64,000 nucleotides of DNA from DATAOG01 sp963840925 (GTDB taxonomy: Bacteria > Pseudomonadota > Alphaproteobacteria > Geminicoccales > Geminicoccaceae): the NCBI GenBank assembly GCA_963840925.1, contig CAWJAY010000026.1:1-64000 (forward strand). Reading direction: 5' to 3'. Made by a program: the position numbers and the translations under genes. Below, piece by piece: positions 27,240 to 36,686 of the stretch. Position 1 is the stretch's first letter. Every line of letters begins with the position of its first letter. The notes under the pieces are model-generated. The model searched no databases. It had not been told where the DNA came from and saw nothing but the letters and a program-made list of their open reading frames with translations.

Positions 27240-29029
27240 TTACTCGCTGGCCCGGACCTTGACGTAGGACCCCGGGGCGTCCTCAAGCGGGGCGAGCCTG
27301 CCCGCCCCCGGCTGGCGCGCGGGGACCTTCTTGCCGCCTTTGCGCGCGAGCCATTGTCCCCAGTCGGGCCACCAGGAGCCGTCCTGGAAGCTGGCGCCGG
27401 CCAGCCATCTGGCCGGGTCGGCCGGCAGGCGCGGGTGGCTCCAGTAGCCGTATTTGCGGGCCGCGGGCGGATTGATGATCCCGGCGATGTGGCCCGAGGC
27501 GCCGAGGATGAAGCGACGGGGGCCGGCGAACAGCTGGGCCCCGGGATAGCACGACGCCCAGGGCGCGATGTGGTCCTCCTTGGTCGCGACGATGTAGACC
27601 GGGGTCTTGACCTGGCCGAGGTCGATCGGCACGCCCAGGAGCTCCAGCCCACCCGGCTGGCGCAGCCGGTTCTGCTGGTAGAACTGGCGGATGTAGCTCA
27701 AGAGCATCGTCGCCGGCAGGCGGGTCGCGTCGGCGTTCCAATAGAGCAGATCGAACGGCGGCGGCTCGCGCCCCATCAGGTAGTTGTTGACCACGAACGA
27801 CCAGATCAGGTCGTTCTCGCGCATCAGGTTGAACATCTCGGCCATGTGGTGGCCCTCGAGGTAGCCCTTTTCCCGGAGATGCGCCTCCATGTGGGCGACC
27901 TGCGCCTGATCGACGAACACGCTGACCTCGCCGACCTCCTCGAAGTCGAACAGCGTCGCGAGGAAGGTCGCCGACTTCAGCCGGTCGTCGCGCTTGGCCG
28001 CGAGCCAGGCGAGCGTGGTCGCGGTCAGGATGCCGCCGATGCAAAAACCCAGGATGTTGGCCTCGCGCTCGCCGGTCGCCTGCGCGATCGCATCGAGCGC
28101 TGCGAGCGGCCCGTCCTGCATGTAGTCGGCGAAGTCCTTGGCGGCCAGCTCGCGCCGCGGGTTGACCCAGGAGATCACGAAGGCCGTGTGGCCCTGGCCG
28201 ACCAGCCACTTGATCAGGCTGTTCTTCGGCTGCAGGTCGAGGATGTAGAACTTGTTGATCCAGGGCGGCACGATCAGCAACGGCCGCCGGTAGACCTGCT
28301 CGGTGCTCGGCGCGTATTGGATCAGTTGCATCAGCGCGTTCTGGAACACGACCTTGCCTGGCGAGGTCGCGACGTTCCGGCCGACCTCGAAGGCCTGCTC
28401 ATCGGCCATGCTGATCTTCAACCGGCCCTGGCCGCGCTCCAGGTCGTCGAGCAGATGGCGCAGGCCGTCGAGCAGGTTCTGGCCGCCGGTCTCCTTGGCC
28501 TTGCGCAGGACCGCGGGATTAGTCAGCACAAAGTTGGATGGCGCCAGCGCGCTGACGAACTGGCGAGTATAGAAGTCGACCTTCTGCTGGTCCCGGGTGC
28601 CAGGCCAGGCACGTCCTTGACCAGGGCGCGCAGCCAGCGGGCCGACAGCAGGTACGACTGCTTCAGGTAGTCGTACACCAGCTCCTCGTTCCAGGCCTCG
28701 TCCTTGAACCGGCGATCGCCGCGCTCCGGCTCGATCAGCGGCGCGGTCGGCTCGCCGCCCCACCGCTGCAGCAGGCTCTGCCAGAGCGCCAGGCCATCAC
28801 GCCAGAGCTGCGCCTGGGCCGCGGCCAGCCGGGTCGGGTCGGCGAGGAGCTGGTTGCCGAGCGCCAGGAAGGCGCGGCCGACCGCGCTCGGATCGGCGAT
28901 CGAGAAGCCGTCGCTTTCGGCCTCGGCCTGGCGCCGCCAGAACGCCTGGACCAAGCGCTGGCTGCGTTCGGCGAGCGCCGCCAGCTGCTCGGCGGTGGCC
29001 GCGGGATCGGGGGTCTCGAGCTCGCTCAT
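27240..29029 (-). CDS. phaC: Class I poly(3-hydroxyalkanoate) synthase, frameshifted
   Basis: Polymerises 3-hydroxyacyl-CoA into PHA granules. N-terminal DUF/PhaC_N region is followed by KVDFYTRQFVSALAPSNFVLTNP, PLLIVPPWINKFYILDL and the lipase-like nucleophile box NILGFCIGGILTA (catalytic Cys). Later comes the His of LGASGHIAGIINPP with Asp in ATKEDHIAPW. A single shift near 28600 splits MSELETPDP... from the rest. The total of about 595 residues fits class I. No phaE or phaB is adjacent. The ATG at 29029 begins MSELETPDP. Confidence 0.9.
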
Positions 29030-29262
29030 CGCCGGCTCCGGATTGGCAATCGGCAAGCGACCGGGTCGGCGCCCGGAGCTACTGAAAGATACCGCTCGCT
29101 CCCGCCGATGGCCAGCGCCCCCGACTTGACGGCTTCGGAGCCGGCGCGCTTGCGATCGCCTGGGGTGTTGCGTTTGGAGCCAGGACGCCTACCATGAGCC
29201 CAACAGGGAGGCGGAATGCGCGCAACCGATGCCATGCCGCGGGCGGGCGGAGCGGGTGAGCC

Positions 29263-30387
29263 GTGGCGGAGCTGAGCGTCAAGGGCCTCGTCAAACGCTA
29301 CGGCAAGGTCACCGCGCTGGCCGGCATCGACCTCGAGGTCGCGGCCGGCGAGTTCTTCGTGATCCTAGGCCCGAGCGCTGCCGGCAAGACCACGATGCTG
29401 CGCACGCTGGCCGGGCTCGAGCACCCGGATGCCGGCACCATTGCCTTTGCCGGCCAGGACGTCACCCACGCCCCGGTTCAGGGCCGGGGCATGGCGATGA
29501 TCTTCCAGACCTTCGCGCTCTATCCGCATCTGAGCGTGTCCGACAACCTGGCCTATCCGCTGCGCGAGCAGCGGGTCGCGTCGGCCGAGCTGCGCCGGCG
29601 GGTCCGCCAGATCGCCCAGATGCTGGGCATCAGCCATACGCTCGACCGCCGGCCAAGCACGCTTTCGGGCGGCGAGCAGCAGCGGGTCGCGATCGGCCGG
29701 GCGCTGATCCGGCGGCCGAGCCTGCTGCTGCTCGACGAGCCGCTGACCAACCTCGACGCCAAGCTCCGCCACGACACCCGCGCCGAATTCAAGCGCCTGC
29801 ATCGCGAGCTCGGCGTGACCATGGTTTACGCCACGCCCGACCAGCTGGAGGCGCTGACCATGGGCGAGCGGATCGCGGTTTTGCGCGAGGGGCGGATCGT
29901 GCAGACCGGCGCCCCCGATGAACTCTATCGGGCGCCGGGCAACAGCTTCGTCGCGACCATGGTCGGCGCGCCGCCGATGAACCTGGTGCCGGGCAGGGTT
30001 AGGGCGCGCGGCGCGGGCCTGGTGGTCGAGCTGCCGTTCGGCGAGATCGACGCGGGCCGCTGGCGCGATACCCTGGCGAGCGGCGCCGAGGTGCTGTTCG
30101 GGATCCGGCCGCACGATCTCTATCCGGCGCGGGCCGCGGCCACAGGTCCCTGCTTCCCGGCCGCGGTCCACCTCACCGAGCCGCTTGGCGACGTCACCGT
30201 GATCGATCTGGACGCGCACGGCACGGTGCTCAAGATGGCATTGCCCGAGGAGGACGCGCTGGCGTTCCGACACGGCGCCGATCTCGCGATCGAGCTGTCG
30301 CTCGCGGACGCCCATCTGTTTCACCGGGAGACCGGGGTGGCGGTTGCCCAGACCGACCGCCTCGAGCGGGTCGGCGGGCGCATCTGA
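29263..30387 (+). CDS. ABC transporter ATPase 1 (UgpC/MalK-type, altered H-loop)
   Basis: 374 residues. Walker A GPSAAGKTT, signature LSGGEQQR, Walker B LLLLDEP and a C-terminal TOBE/OB region from about 240. The H-loop, normally THDQ, reads VYATPDQLEAL, so the switch His is replaced by Pro. GTG start at 29263 (VAELSVKG). First gene of a CUT1-type sugar/polyol importer. Divergent from phaC. Its partner ATPase at 34645-35775 has the complementary defect. Confidence 0.88.
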   Translation: MAELSVKGLVKRYGKVTALAGIDLEVAAGEFFVILGPSAAGKTTMLRTLAGLEHPDAGTIAFAGQDVTHAPVQGRGMAMIFQTFALYPHLSVSDNLAYPLREQRVASAELRRRVRQIAQMLGISHTLDRRPSTLSGGEQQRVAIGRALIRRPSLLLLDEPLTNLDAKLRHDTRAEFKRLHRELGVTMVYATPDQLEALTMGERIAVLREGRIVQTGAPDELYRAPGNSFVATMVGAPPMNLVPGRVRARGAGLVVELPFGEIDAGRWRDTLASGAEVLFGIRPHDLYPARAAATGPCFPAAVHLTEPLGDVTVIDLDAHGTVLKMALPEEDALAFRHGADLAIELSLADAHLFHRETGVAVAQTDRLERVGGRI

Positions 30388-30409
30388 CAACCAGGAGAGG
30401 ACGCAAACT

Positions 30410-31843
30410 ATGCAACGAACGGGGATCAGGCGTTTGGGAATCGCCACCGGGGCGCTCGCGGTGCTCGGCTTCGGCCTGGCCGCGAGCCCCCTCGCCGCCA
30501 AGGACATCACGATTAAGATGGCGGTGCCGGACTGGCCGCCGACCCGGATCATGCAGGACCTCGCCAACGAGCGCTACAAGGCAAAGTCCGGCAACAACGT
30601 CAAGCTCGAGGCCGACTTCATCCCTTGGCCGAATTACTACGAGCGCTTGGCGGCCTCGCTGACCTCGGGTGAACAGAAATACCAGATGGTCGTCTCCGAC
30701 AGCCAGTGGCTCGGCGCTTTCGTCGAGGGCGGCTACTATATGAAGATCAACGAATTCATCGACGCCGACCCCGAGCTGCAGGGGATCTTCCAGGACCTGC
30801 ACCCGAACCTCGTCGCCGCCTATTCGACCTATCCGCACAAGTCCGACAACTTCTACGGCTTTCCGCAGATGCCGGACGTGCTGATCATCTACTACCGGAC
30901 CGACGTGTTCTGCGACGAGGGCGAGCAGGCGGCCTACAAGGCCAAGTACGGCCAGAAGCTGCCCTGCGATCCAGAAGAGATGAACGACCTCGACTGGAAT
31001 CAGGTCAAGACGTTCGGCGAGTTCTTCCGGCGCGCCAAGGGCGATCAGTTGGCCGGCCAGCCGCTCGACGACGACTTCTATGGGATCGCCTACCAAGCGG
31101 GCAAGGCCTACGACTTCAACATCATGCAGGTCAACGCGTTCATCTGGCAACACGGCGCCGACATCTGGGACGAGACCAAGGCGCCCGAGGGCCAGGCGGA
31201 GGGCGTGGTGAACTCCGACAAGGCGGTTGAGGCGCTCGAGCACTATCTGTCGCTGACCGAGTACATGCCGCCGGTGGTCAAGACCGGAACGATGGACATC
31301 TTTAAGGTCGACGAGTTGTTCCGCGAAGGCAAGGTCGCCTGGATCATCCAATGGATCGGCTTCGCCGAGAGCACGATCACGCCGGCGACCTCGAAGGTGG
31401 CGGACAAGGTCGCGTTCGCGATGCATCCGGGGCTGCGCGATGCCGACGGCAAGATCGTGCGCTGGGCGAATATCGGCGGCCAGCCGTTCGTGATGACCAC
31501 CTGGAACGACGACGAGATGGTCGGCGAGATGGTCGCCTTCGTGAAGTGGTGGCTGTCGGCGGAGATCCAGACCGAGTTCGCCAAGCGCGGCGGCCAAAGC
31601 GGCCTCAAGAGCGTCTACTCCAAGCCCGACTACGCCAGCTTCCGGCCCTGGAACCACACCTGGGGCGAGAGCCTCGACTGGCAGAGGGACGTCTGGCACG
31701 TGCCGACCTTCTTCGAGCTCCTGGTCCAGTCGCAGGAGGAGTACGACAAGGCGATCACCGGTCAGCAGTCGGCCAAGGAGGCGATGGACAGCATCGCCGG
31801 GTTCCAGCAGCAGCATCTGACCGACGAAGGCCTGATCGAATAG
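30410..31843 (+). CDS. Extracellular solute-binding protein (family 1, CUT1)
   Basis: 477 residues. Signal peptide cleaves near SPLAAKD. The mature protein shows the family-1 pattern (MAVPDWPPTRIMQDLANERY, ADFIPWPNYYERLAASLTSGEQKYQMVV, FGFPQMPD-like YGFPQMPD, and ANIGGQPFVMTTWN). The ATG at 30410 follows AGGAGAGG. The length is above average for sugar-binding proteins. It picks up the substrate in the periplasm for the permeases at 31952 and 33013; the substrate cannot be told from sequence. Confidence 0.88.
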   Translation: MQRTGIRRLGIATGALAVLGFGLAASPLAAKDITIKMAVPDWPPTRIMQDLANERYKAKSGNNVKLEADFIPWPNYYERLAASLTSGEQKYQMVVSDSQWLGAFVEGGYYMKINEFIDADPELQGIFQDLHPNLVAAYSTYPHKSDNFYGFPQMPDVLIIYYRTDVFCDEGEQAAYKAKYGQKLPCDPEEMNDLDWNQVKTFGEFFRRAKGDQLAGQPLDDDFYGIAYQAGKAYDFNIMQVNAFIWQHGADIWDETKAPEGQAEGVVNSDKAVEALEHYLSLTEYMPPVVKTGTMDIFKVDELFREGKVAWIIQWIGFAESTITPATSKVADKVAFAMHPGLRDADGKIVRWANIGGQPFVMTTWNDDEMVGEMVAFVKWWLSAEIQTEFAKRGGQSGLKSVYSKPDYASFRPWNHTWGESLDWQRDVWHVPTFFELLVQSQEEYDKAITGQQSAKEAMDSIAGFQQQHLTDEGLIE

Positions 31844-31951
31844 CCGTCCCGGGATCGCCAGCGCGCGCGGGCGTGGTCTCAGGGCCACGCCGCCGCCGCG
31901 ATCACGACTGCAGTCCTGGAGCCCGATGATCGGTCAGGAGCGCCCGCCCGC

Positions 31952-33010
31952 ATGAGTGCCGCATCGAGCGAGGCCCTGGCCGGGCCCCGGCTGTGGCGGC
32001 CGACCTGGTCGAACTGGCGCCTGGCGTTGATCGTGGCCGTGGTCGCGATCGCGGCAGCGCCACTGGTCCTGCCGCTCGGGGTCGCGTTCTGGGTCGGGCT
32101 TGCCGGAGCCGCACTGGTCGCCCTGACCGCCGTCGTCAACGCCTGGGGGCGCCATCGCGGCGGTCTGCTGGTGGCGCCGGCGATCGCACTGCTGTTCGTG
32201 ATGAACATCTTTCCGCTGATGTGGTCATTCGGCCTCAGCTTCTTCAACTTCCGCGCCAACCGCCTGACGCCCCCGGCCTTTACTGGACTCGGCAACTACG
32301 AAAAGGTGTTGAGTGATCCGGTCGTCTGGGACCGGCTGCAGAACACAGCCCTCGTGGTCGTGCTGACAGTCGGCGCCCAGATGCTGATCGGCTTTCTGCT
32401 GGCGTTGTTGTTTGAGAAGAAGTTTCCGGGGCGGCGGGTCCTGCTGATGCTGGTGCTGACCCCGATGATGCTCTCGTTCGTCGCGGTCGGCGCCTTTTTC
32501 CGCTACTATTACGAGCCGACCTTCGGCCTGCTCAGCCAGGCAATCCGCCTGTTCACCGGCCAGCCGTTCATCCTGCTCGACAGCCCGGCCGGCGCGCTCG
32601 CCGGGATCGTGTTCGCCGACGCCTGGATGTGGTCGCCGTTCGTGATGCTCTTGGTGCTGGCGGGCCTGGTCAGCGTGCCGCAGTACCTCTACGAGGCCGC
32701 CGAGATCGACCGGGCATCCTGGTGGCGCAAGTTCCGCACGATCACCTTCCCCTACATCAAAGGCCTGCTGCTGCTCGCGCTGCTGTTCCGGACGATCGAA
32801 GCGTTCAAGCTGTTCGACGTCGTGTTCCTGTTGACCGAGGGCGGTCCCGGCACCTCGACCGAGACGATCGCGGTCTACGTCTATCGGTTGGCCTTCCAGT
32901 ACTTCCGGACCAGCCAGAGCACCGCGCTGGTCTACATCCTCCTGTTCATCGTGATCGTGCTGACTAACCTCTACCTCTACTTCGTCCAGCGGCGGGCGCA
33001 GGAGGCCTGA
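31952..33010 (+). CDS. ABC sugar permease, MalF/UgpA type
   Basis: 352 residues, eight or so membrane helices, with an N-terminal extension carrying two extra helices (LALIVAVVAIAAAPLVLPLG). The EAA loop that contacts the ATPase is EAAEIDRASWWRKFRTITFPYIKG-like, near residue 250. LTEGGPGTSTETIAVYVYR is also family-typical. ATG at 31952 after a 108-base gap from the binding protein. Confidence 0.9.
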   Translation: MSAASSEALAGPRLWRPTWSNWRLALIVAVVAIAAAPLVLPLGVAFWVGLAGAALVALTAVVNAWGRHRGGLLVAPAIALLFVMNIFPLMWSFGLSFFNFRANRLTPPAFTGLGNYEKVLSDPVVWDRLQNTALVVVLTVGAQMLIGFLLALLFEKKFPGRRVLLMLVLTPMMLSFVAVGAFFRYYYEPTFGLLSQAIRLFTGQPFILLDSPAGALAGIVFADAWMWSPFVMLLVLAGLVSVPQYLYEAAEIDRASWWRKFRTITFPYIKGLLLLALLFRTIEAFKLFDVVFLLTEGGPGTSTETIAVYVYRLAFQYFRTSQSTALVYILLFIVIVLTNLYLYFVQRRAQEA

Positions 33011-33012
33011 GG

Positions 33013-33885
33013 ATGGCGTGGCGTCGCAGGCGGGCGATCGGCGAGGCGGGCTGGGGCTGGACCGCGTTCGCCGGCGCGATCAGCTTCGTCTACTTCTTCC
33101 CGGTGCTGTGGATCGTGCTGACCGCGTTCAAGACCCACAACGACGCGCTGGCGATCCCGCCCAAATGGCTGTTCAGCCCGACCCTCGAGAACTTCGCCGC
33201 GGTGTTCTCGCGCGCCTACAGCAAGGGCGCCGCCGCGGTCGACACCGGCTTCGATCTGTTCTTCTTCAACTCGATCTTCGTCGCCGGCACGAGCGTGCTG
33301 CTGGCGCTGCTGATCGGCACGCTCGCGGCCTACGGCTTCTCGCGCTACCCGCTGCGCGGCAATGATACCTATCTGTTCATCATCCTGACGACGCGGATGC
33401 TGCCGCCGATCGTCGTGATCATCCCGATCTTCCTGATGTTCCGGCTGGCCGGCCTGTCCGGCACCTATGCCGGGATCATCCTGCTCTATACCGCCTTCAA
33501 CCTGCCGTTCACGATCTGGATGATGAAGAGCTTCTTCGATGAGCTGGCGCCCGAGGTCGAGGACGCGGCGCGGATGGATGGCAGCTCCGAGACCAAGGTC
33601 TTCTTCAGGATCTGCCTGCCCCAGGTGACCGCGGGCTTGGCCGCGACCGCGGTGTTCGGGCTGATCCTGACCTGGAACGAGTTCCTGTTCGCGCTGCTGC
33701 TGACCGGGGTCGAGACCCGGACCATCCCGGTCGCGATGGCGCAGACGATCGGCGGCGACATCGGCGTCCGCTGGGGCCTGCTGGCGGCGATCGAGACCCT
33801 GTTCCTGGTGCCGGTGATCGTGGTCGTGTTCGTGCTCCAGCACCATTTGCTGCGCGGTGTGACTTTTGGCACGATCAAGCGGTAA
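33013..33885 (+). CDS. ABC sugar permease, MalG/UgpE type
   Basis: 290 residues with six membrane helices. ITFVYFFPVLW-like start, TAFKTHNDALAIPPKWLF and the EAA-type loop VEDAARMDGSSETKVFFRICLPQVT (near residue 190), ending HLLRGVTFGTIKR, as is usual in MalG proteins. It starts two bases after the first permease's stop. The two permeases form the channel of the importer. Confidence 0.9.
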   Translation: MAWRRRRAIGEAGWGWTAFAGAISFVYFFPVLWIVLTAFKTHNDALAIPPKWLFSPTLENFAAVFSRAYSKGAAAVDTGFDLFFFNSIFVAGTSVLLALLIGTLAAYGFSRYPLRGNDTYLFIILTTRMLPPIVVIIPIFLMFRLAGLSGTYAGIILLYTAFNLPFTIWMMKSFFDELAPEVEDAARMDGSSETKVFFRICLPQVTAGLAATAVFGLILTWNEFLFALLLTGVETRTIPVAMAQTIGGDIGVRWGLLAAIETLFLVPVIVVVFVLQHHLLRGVTFGTIKR

Positions 33886-33915
33886 GATGAGGCTTGCACC
33901 TTCTGGGCAGACCGG

Positions 33916-34215
33916 ATGAACGCAGCTCGCTTCGCCCGCAATCTGATCGAGGACGGGGTCGATCCCATGCTCGCGCAGCCGCTCGCCGAGCACCTGGCCG
34001 AGGAGATCGAGCGCACCGTCGCGACCAAGGAGCACGTCGAGCTGGTCGTGACTCGCGAGGTCCAGCAGCTGCGGGTGGAGATGCACCAGGAATTTCAGCG
34101 CTTCGATGCTCAGATCACGCAGCGGCTCGACCGCCAGATGCGCTGGCTCGTGTCCTCGACCATTGTCCTGTTCCCGGCCATGCTCGGCAATATCCTCAAG
34201 GACTTCCTGCGATGA
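33916..34215 (+). CDS. Coiled-coil, C-terminal membrane-anchored protein 1 (DUF1640-like)
   Basis: 99 residues. N-terminal LIEDGVDPMLAQPLAEHLAEEIERTVATKEHVELVV, then coiled coil REVQQLRVEMHQEFQRFDAQITQ and a C-terminal helix VSSTIVLFPAMLGNILKDFL. The arrangement resembles DUF1640/CCDC90-type proteins. It is about 30 bases after the permease and is followed by a paralogue. Function unknown; within an ABC operon it may be a regulator or scaffold of the transporter (inference). Confidence 0.65.
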   Translation: MNAARFARNLIEDGVDPMLAQPLAEHLAEEIERTVATKEHVELVVTREVQQLRVEMHQEFQRFDAQITQRLDRQMRWLVSSTIVLFPAMLGNILKDFLR

Positions 34216-34288
34216 GTTCGGCCGGCCCATTCGCCGTGCAGGCGTCCCTTAGGGCTAGGGCGATGTCCCGACGCTGCGGACAGCGGGC

Positions 34289-34633
34289 ATGAACGCCGCC
34301 CGTTTCACCCGTAATCTGATCCAGGATGGGGTCGACCCGAAGCTCGCCCAGCCGCTCGCCGAGCACCTGGCCGACGAGATCGAGCGCACCGTCGCGACCA
34401 AGGAGCACGTCGAGCTGGTGGTGAATGCCGTCGTGACTCGCGAAGTGCAGCAGCTGCGAGTCGAGATGCACCAGGAATTCCAGCGCTTCGATGCTCAGAT
34501 CACGCAGCGGTTCGACGCCTTCCAGCATCAGGTGACGCAGCGCCTCGACGGCCAGATGCGCTGGCTCGCGACCTCGACGATCGTCCTGTTCCTGGCCATG
34601 CTCGGCAACATCCTCAAAGACGTGCTGCGCTGA
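34289..34633 (+). CDS. Coiled-coil, C-terminal membrane-anchored protein 2 (paralogue)
   Basis: 114 residues, nearly identical in plan to the preceding gene. Two insertions account for the 15-residue difference: a 4-residue NAVV before the coiled coil and an 11-residue repeat FDAFQHQVTQR copied after FDAQITQR, i.e. one hendecad added to the coil. The membrane helix STIVLFLAMLGNILKDVL is conserved. Begins ATG AAC GCC after a 70-base gap. Function unknown. Confidence 0.65.
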   Translation: MNAARFTRNLIQDGVDPKLAQPLAEHLADEIERTVATKEHVELVVNAVVTREVQQLRVEMHQEFQRFDAQITQRFDAFQHQVTQRLDGQMRWLATSTIVLFLAMLGNILKDVLR

Positions 34634-34644
34634 CCGGCTGGCGC

Positions 34645-35775
34645 ATGGCCGACGTCGAGCTCGCCGAGGTCACCAAGCGCTTCGACCAGCTGGTCGCGGT
34701 GGATGCGGTTGATCTCGCGGTCCAGGCGGGCGAGGTGGTCTGCCTGCTCGGCCCCTCGGGCTGCGGCAAGACCACGACCTTGCGGATGATCGCCGGGCTG
34801 GAAGCCGCGACCGGCGGCGAGATCCGGCTCGCCGGCCGGCGGGTCAACGAGCTCGCCGCGCGCCAGCGCAACGTCGCGATGACCTTCCAGTTCTACGCGC
34901 TCTACCCGAGCCTGACCGTGCGCGAGAACCTGGAATATCCGCTCCACGCCGAGCGGGCGAGCCGGGCCGAGATCGAGCGGCGCGTGCGCGAGATCGCGGG
35001 CGTGCTGCAGCTCAAGGACGTGCTCGATCGCCGGCCGGGCCAGCTCGCCGAGGGCGAGAAGCAACGGGTCGCGGTCGGCCGCTCGATCATCCGCAACGCC
35101 GTCTGCTTCCTGTTCGACGAGCCGCTCTCGCGGCTCGACGTGCAGCTGCGCGAGACCATGCGTGGCCAGATCAAGGAGGTCCTGGAGGGCCTCAACAAGG
35201 CGACCGTGATCGTGACCCACGACCAGCTCGAGGCGCTCACGATGGCGGATCGGATCGCGGTCATGCGCGCCGGCCGGATCGAGCAGATCGCGAGCCCGCA
35301 CGCGATCTTCGCCCGGCCCGCCAACCTGTTCGTCGCGAGCTTCATCGGCACGCCGCAGATGAACCTGTTCGAGGCCACGGTCGACCGGGTGAGCTCGCAC
35401 GACGTCCGCTTCCGCAGCGGCAGCCAGCAGGTCAGCCTGCCGGTCGCGGCCGCCGACCGGCACCTTCGCGTCGGTGACCAGGTGACGCTTGGCATCCGCC
35501 CACGCGCTTTCGAGCTGGCATCCGAGGGCGAGGTCGATACGCTCGCGGCGGAAGTGGACATGGTCGAGCCGATGGGCGCCGAGACGCTGTTGCACCTGCT
35601 CGCCGACGGTCGTGAACTACGCGCCGTGATCGGCCGCCGCGACCGGGTCGCGGTCGGCGCCCGGGTGCACGCGCGCCTGCGTCCGAGCCAGACCCACATC
35701 TTCAACCGCGAGGGCCGGCGCATCGCGCTTGCAGAGGACCGACGCGAGCCGGCCCCCCGGAGGACATTCCAATGA
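34645..35775 (+). CDS. ABC transporter ATPase 2 (UgpC/MalK-type, altered signature)
   Basis: 376 residues. Walker A GPSGCGKTT, Walker B CFLFDEPLSRLD and a normal H-loop VTHDQLEAL are intact. The signature, normally LSGGQ, reads LAEGEKQR (A and E for S and G), so its signature site is degenerate. C-terminal TOBE domain from about 240. ATG at 34645 after the second coiled-coil gene, and the stop overlaps the next start as ATGA. Pairs with ATPase 1 of the same operon. Confidence 0.88.
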   Translation: MADVELAEVTKRFDQLVAVDAVDLAVQAGEVVCLLGPSGCGKTTTLRMIAGLEAATGGEIRLAGRRVNELAARQRNVAMTFQFYALYPSLTVRENLEYPLHAERASRAEIERRVREIAGVLQLKDVLDRRPGQLAEGEKQRVAVGRSIIRNAVCFLFDEPLSRLDVQLRETMRGQIKEVLEGLNKATVIVTHDQLEALTMADRIAVMRAGRIEQIASPHAIFARPANLFVASFIGTPQMNLFEATVDRVSSHDVRFRSGSQQVSLPVAAADRHLRVGDQVTLGIRPRAFELASEGEVDTLAAEVDMVEPMGAETLLHLLADGRELRAVIGRRDRVAVGARVHARLRPSQTHIFNREGRRIALAEDRREPAPRRTFQ

Positions 35776-36095
35776 GCGCCAGCCGGCCGCAGACGGGCGA
35801 GCGGGGCATGTCCGCGGCGACCGCCCGCAGCATCGAGTACGCGATCATCGGTCTGTGCGTGCTGGCGCTGGTGCTGATCTTCCAGCCGTTTTCGCTCGCT
35901 CTTTACGGCATCGGCGCCGGCCTCGTCGTGCTCGGCGGGCTCGCCTTCAACCTGATCCCCCACTGCCGCCCGGGCGTGCCGCTGCGCTGGCTGCTGACGG
36001 TCGCCCTGATCGTGCTCGCGCTGCTGATCATCGTTTTCCTGCTGGCACTCGGCAGCACCTACCTTTACGCCCTCTACCTCGAAGCCAGCCGCTGA
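35772..36095 (+). CDS. Small membrane protein at the end of the ABC operon
   Basis: 107 residues with about three membrane helices (residues 24-42, 45-65 and 74-100), polar N-terminus and short C-terminus LEASR. ATGA overlap with ATPase 2 shows it belongs to the operon. No family recognised; DUF2160-type small proteins occupy a similar position in glycerol-type importers, but I do not see that signature here. Confidence 0.6.
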   Translation: MSASRPQTGERGMSAATARSIEYAIIGLCVLALVLIFQPFSLALYGIGAGLVVLGGLAFNLIPHCRPGVPLRWLLTVALIVLALLIIVFLLALGSTYLYALYLEASR

Positions 36096-36686
36096 GCGGC
36101 GCGCCGCGGTTGACGCAGCCACCGTCTCGGTCGGACGTCCCAGTTCACCAGATCAACTCATCCGCCGACATCCAACACAGCGTTCGATCGAAGGTTTCCC
36201 ACAAAGAACTGCGCCTTGAGGATTCCTGATGCGAATGTACTGCTTCAGATAAGCCATCGAGAGGTACTGAAGCAAGATTGCCAAACGAAAAAAGTGTGCG
36301 GTTTGGTGTGTCCTGTTTTTCTTTGGAGATCACACATGTGTGACCTTTTGATCCAGAGGCCCGCAAATCGAAAGAATCTGGAGGCGTAGGTGATCCGATT
36401 GAGCCGCCGATCAATCCGCGCGCTCCCCCATTAAATCATTACATATGCGCGGTTATTTCGAGCGTAGGGAAATCGCTTGCTTATTTGCGACATGCTGAGA
36501 CGGCGACGATTGATCCAGATTGATAGTGCACATCGAAAGGCACATGTGTGACGGAATCGTGCTCTCGGTCCGGCCCGTTTCGCAGCGAGACGGTTCGGAC
36601 GAGGAGCAGCAGGCCCGGCTTGACGACAAGGCGCAAATCGCCGAGACCGGGGCCGCCTGACGGATCGGGCAAAAGGAGTCGGAAAA
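36096..36686. other. AT-richer non-coding region with palindromes upstream of the SDR gene
   Basis: About 590 bases without a supported gene. It has a hairpin TGCTTCAG (36241-36248) / CTGAAGCA (36267-36274) and two copies of CACATGTGTGAC (36333-36344 and 36541-36552). A possible 38-codon frame starting at 36544 (MCDGIVLSVR) has a weak ribosome site only and is not claimed. Confidence 0.55.
36330..36343. promoter_or_regulatory. Perfect 14-base palindrome TCACACATGTGTGA
   Basis: Two-fold symmetric site in the non-coding region before the SDR gene. Twelve bases (CACATGTGTGAC) recur at 36541-36552. A spaced relative CACAC-N4-GTGTG lies at 27003-27016. Such sites fit GntR- or LacI-type operators, but no regulator gene is adjacent. 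Confidence 0.4.
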
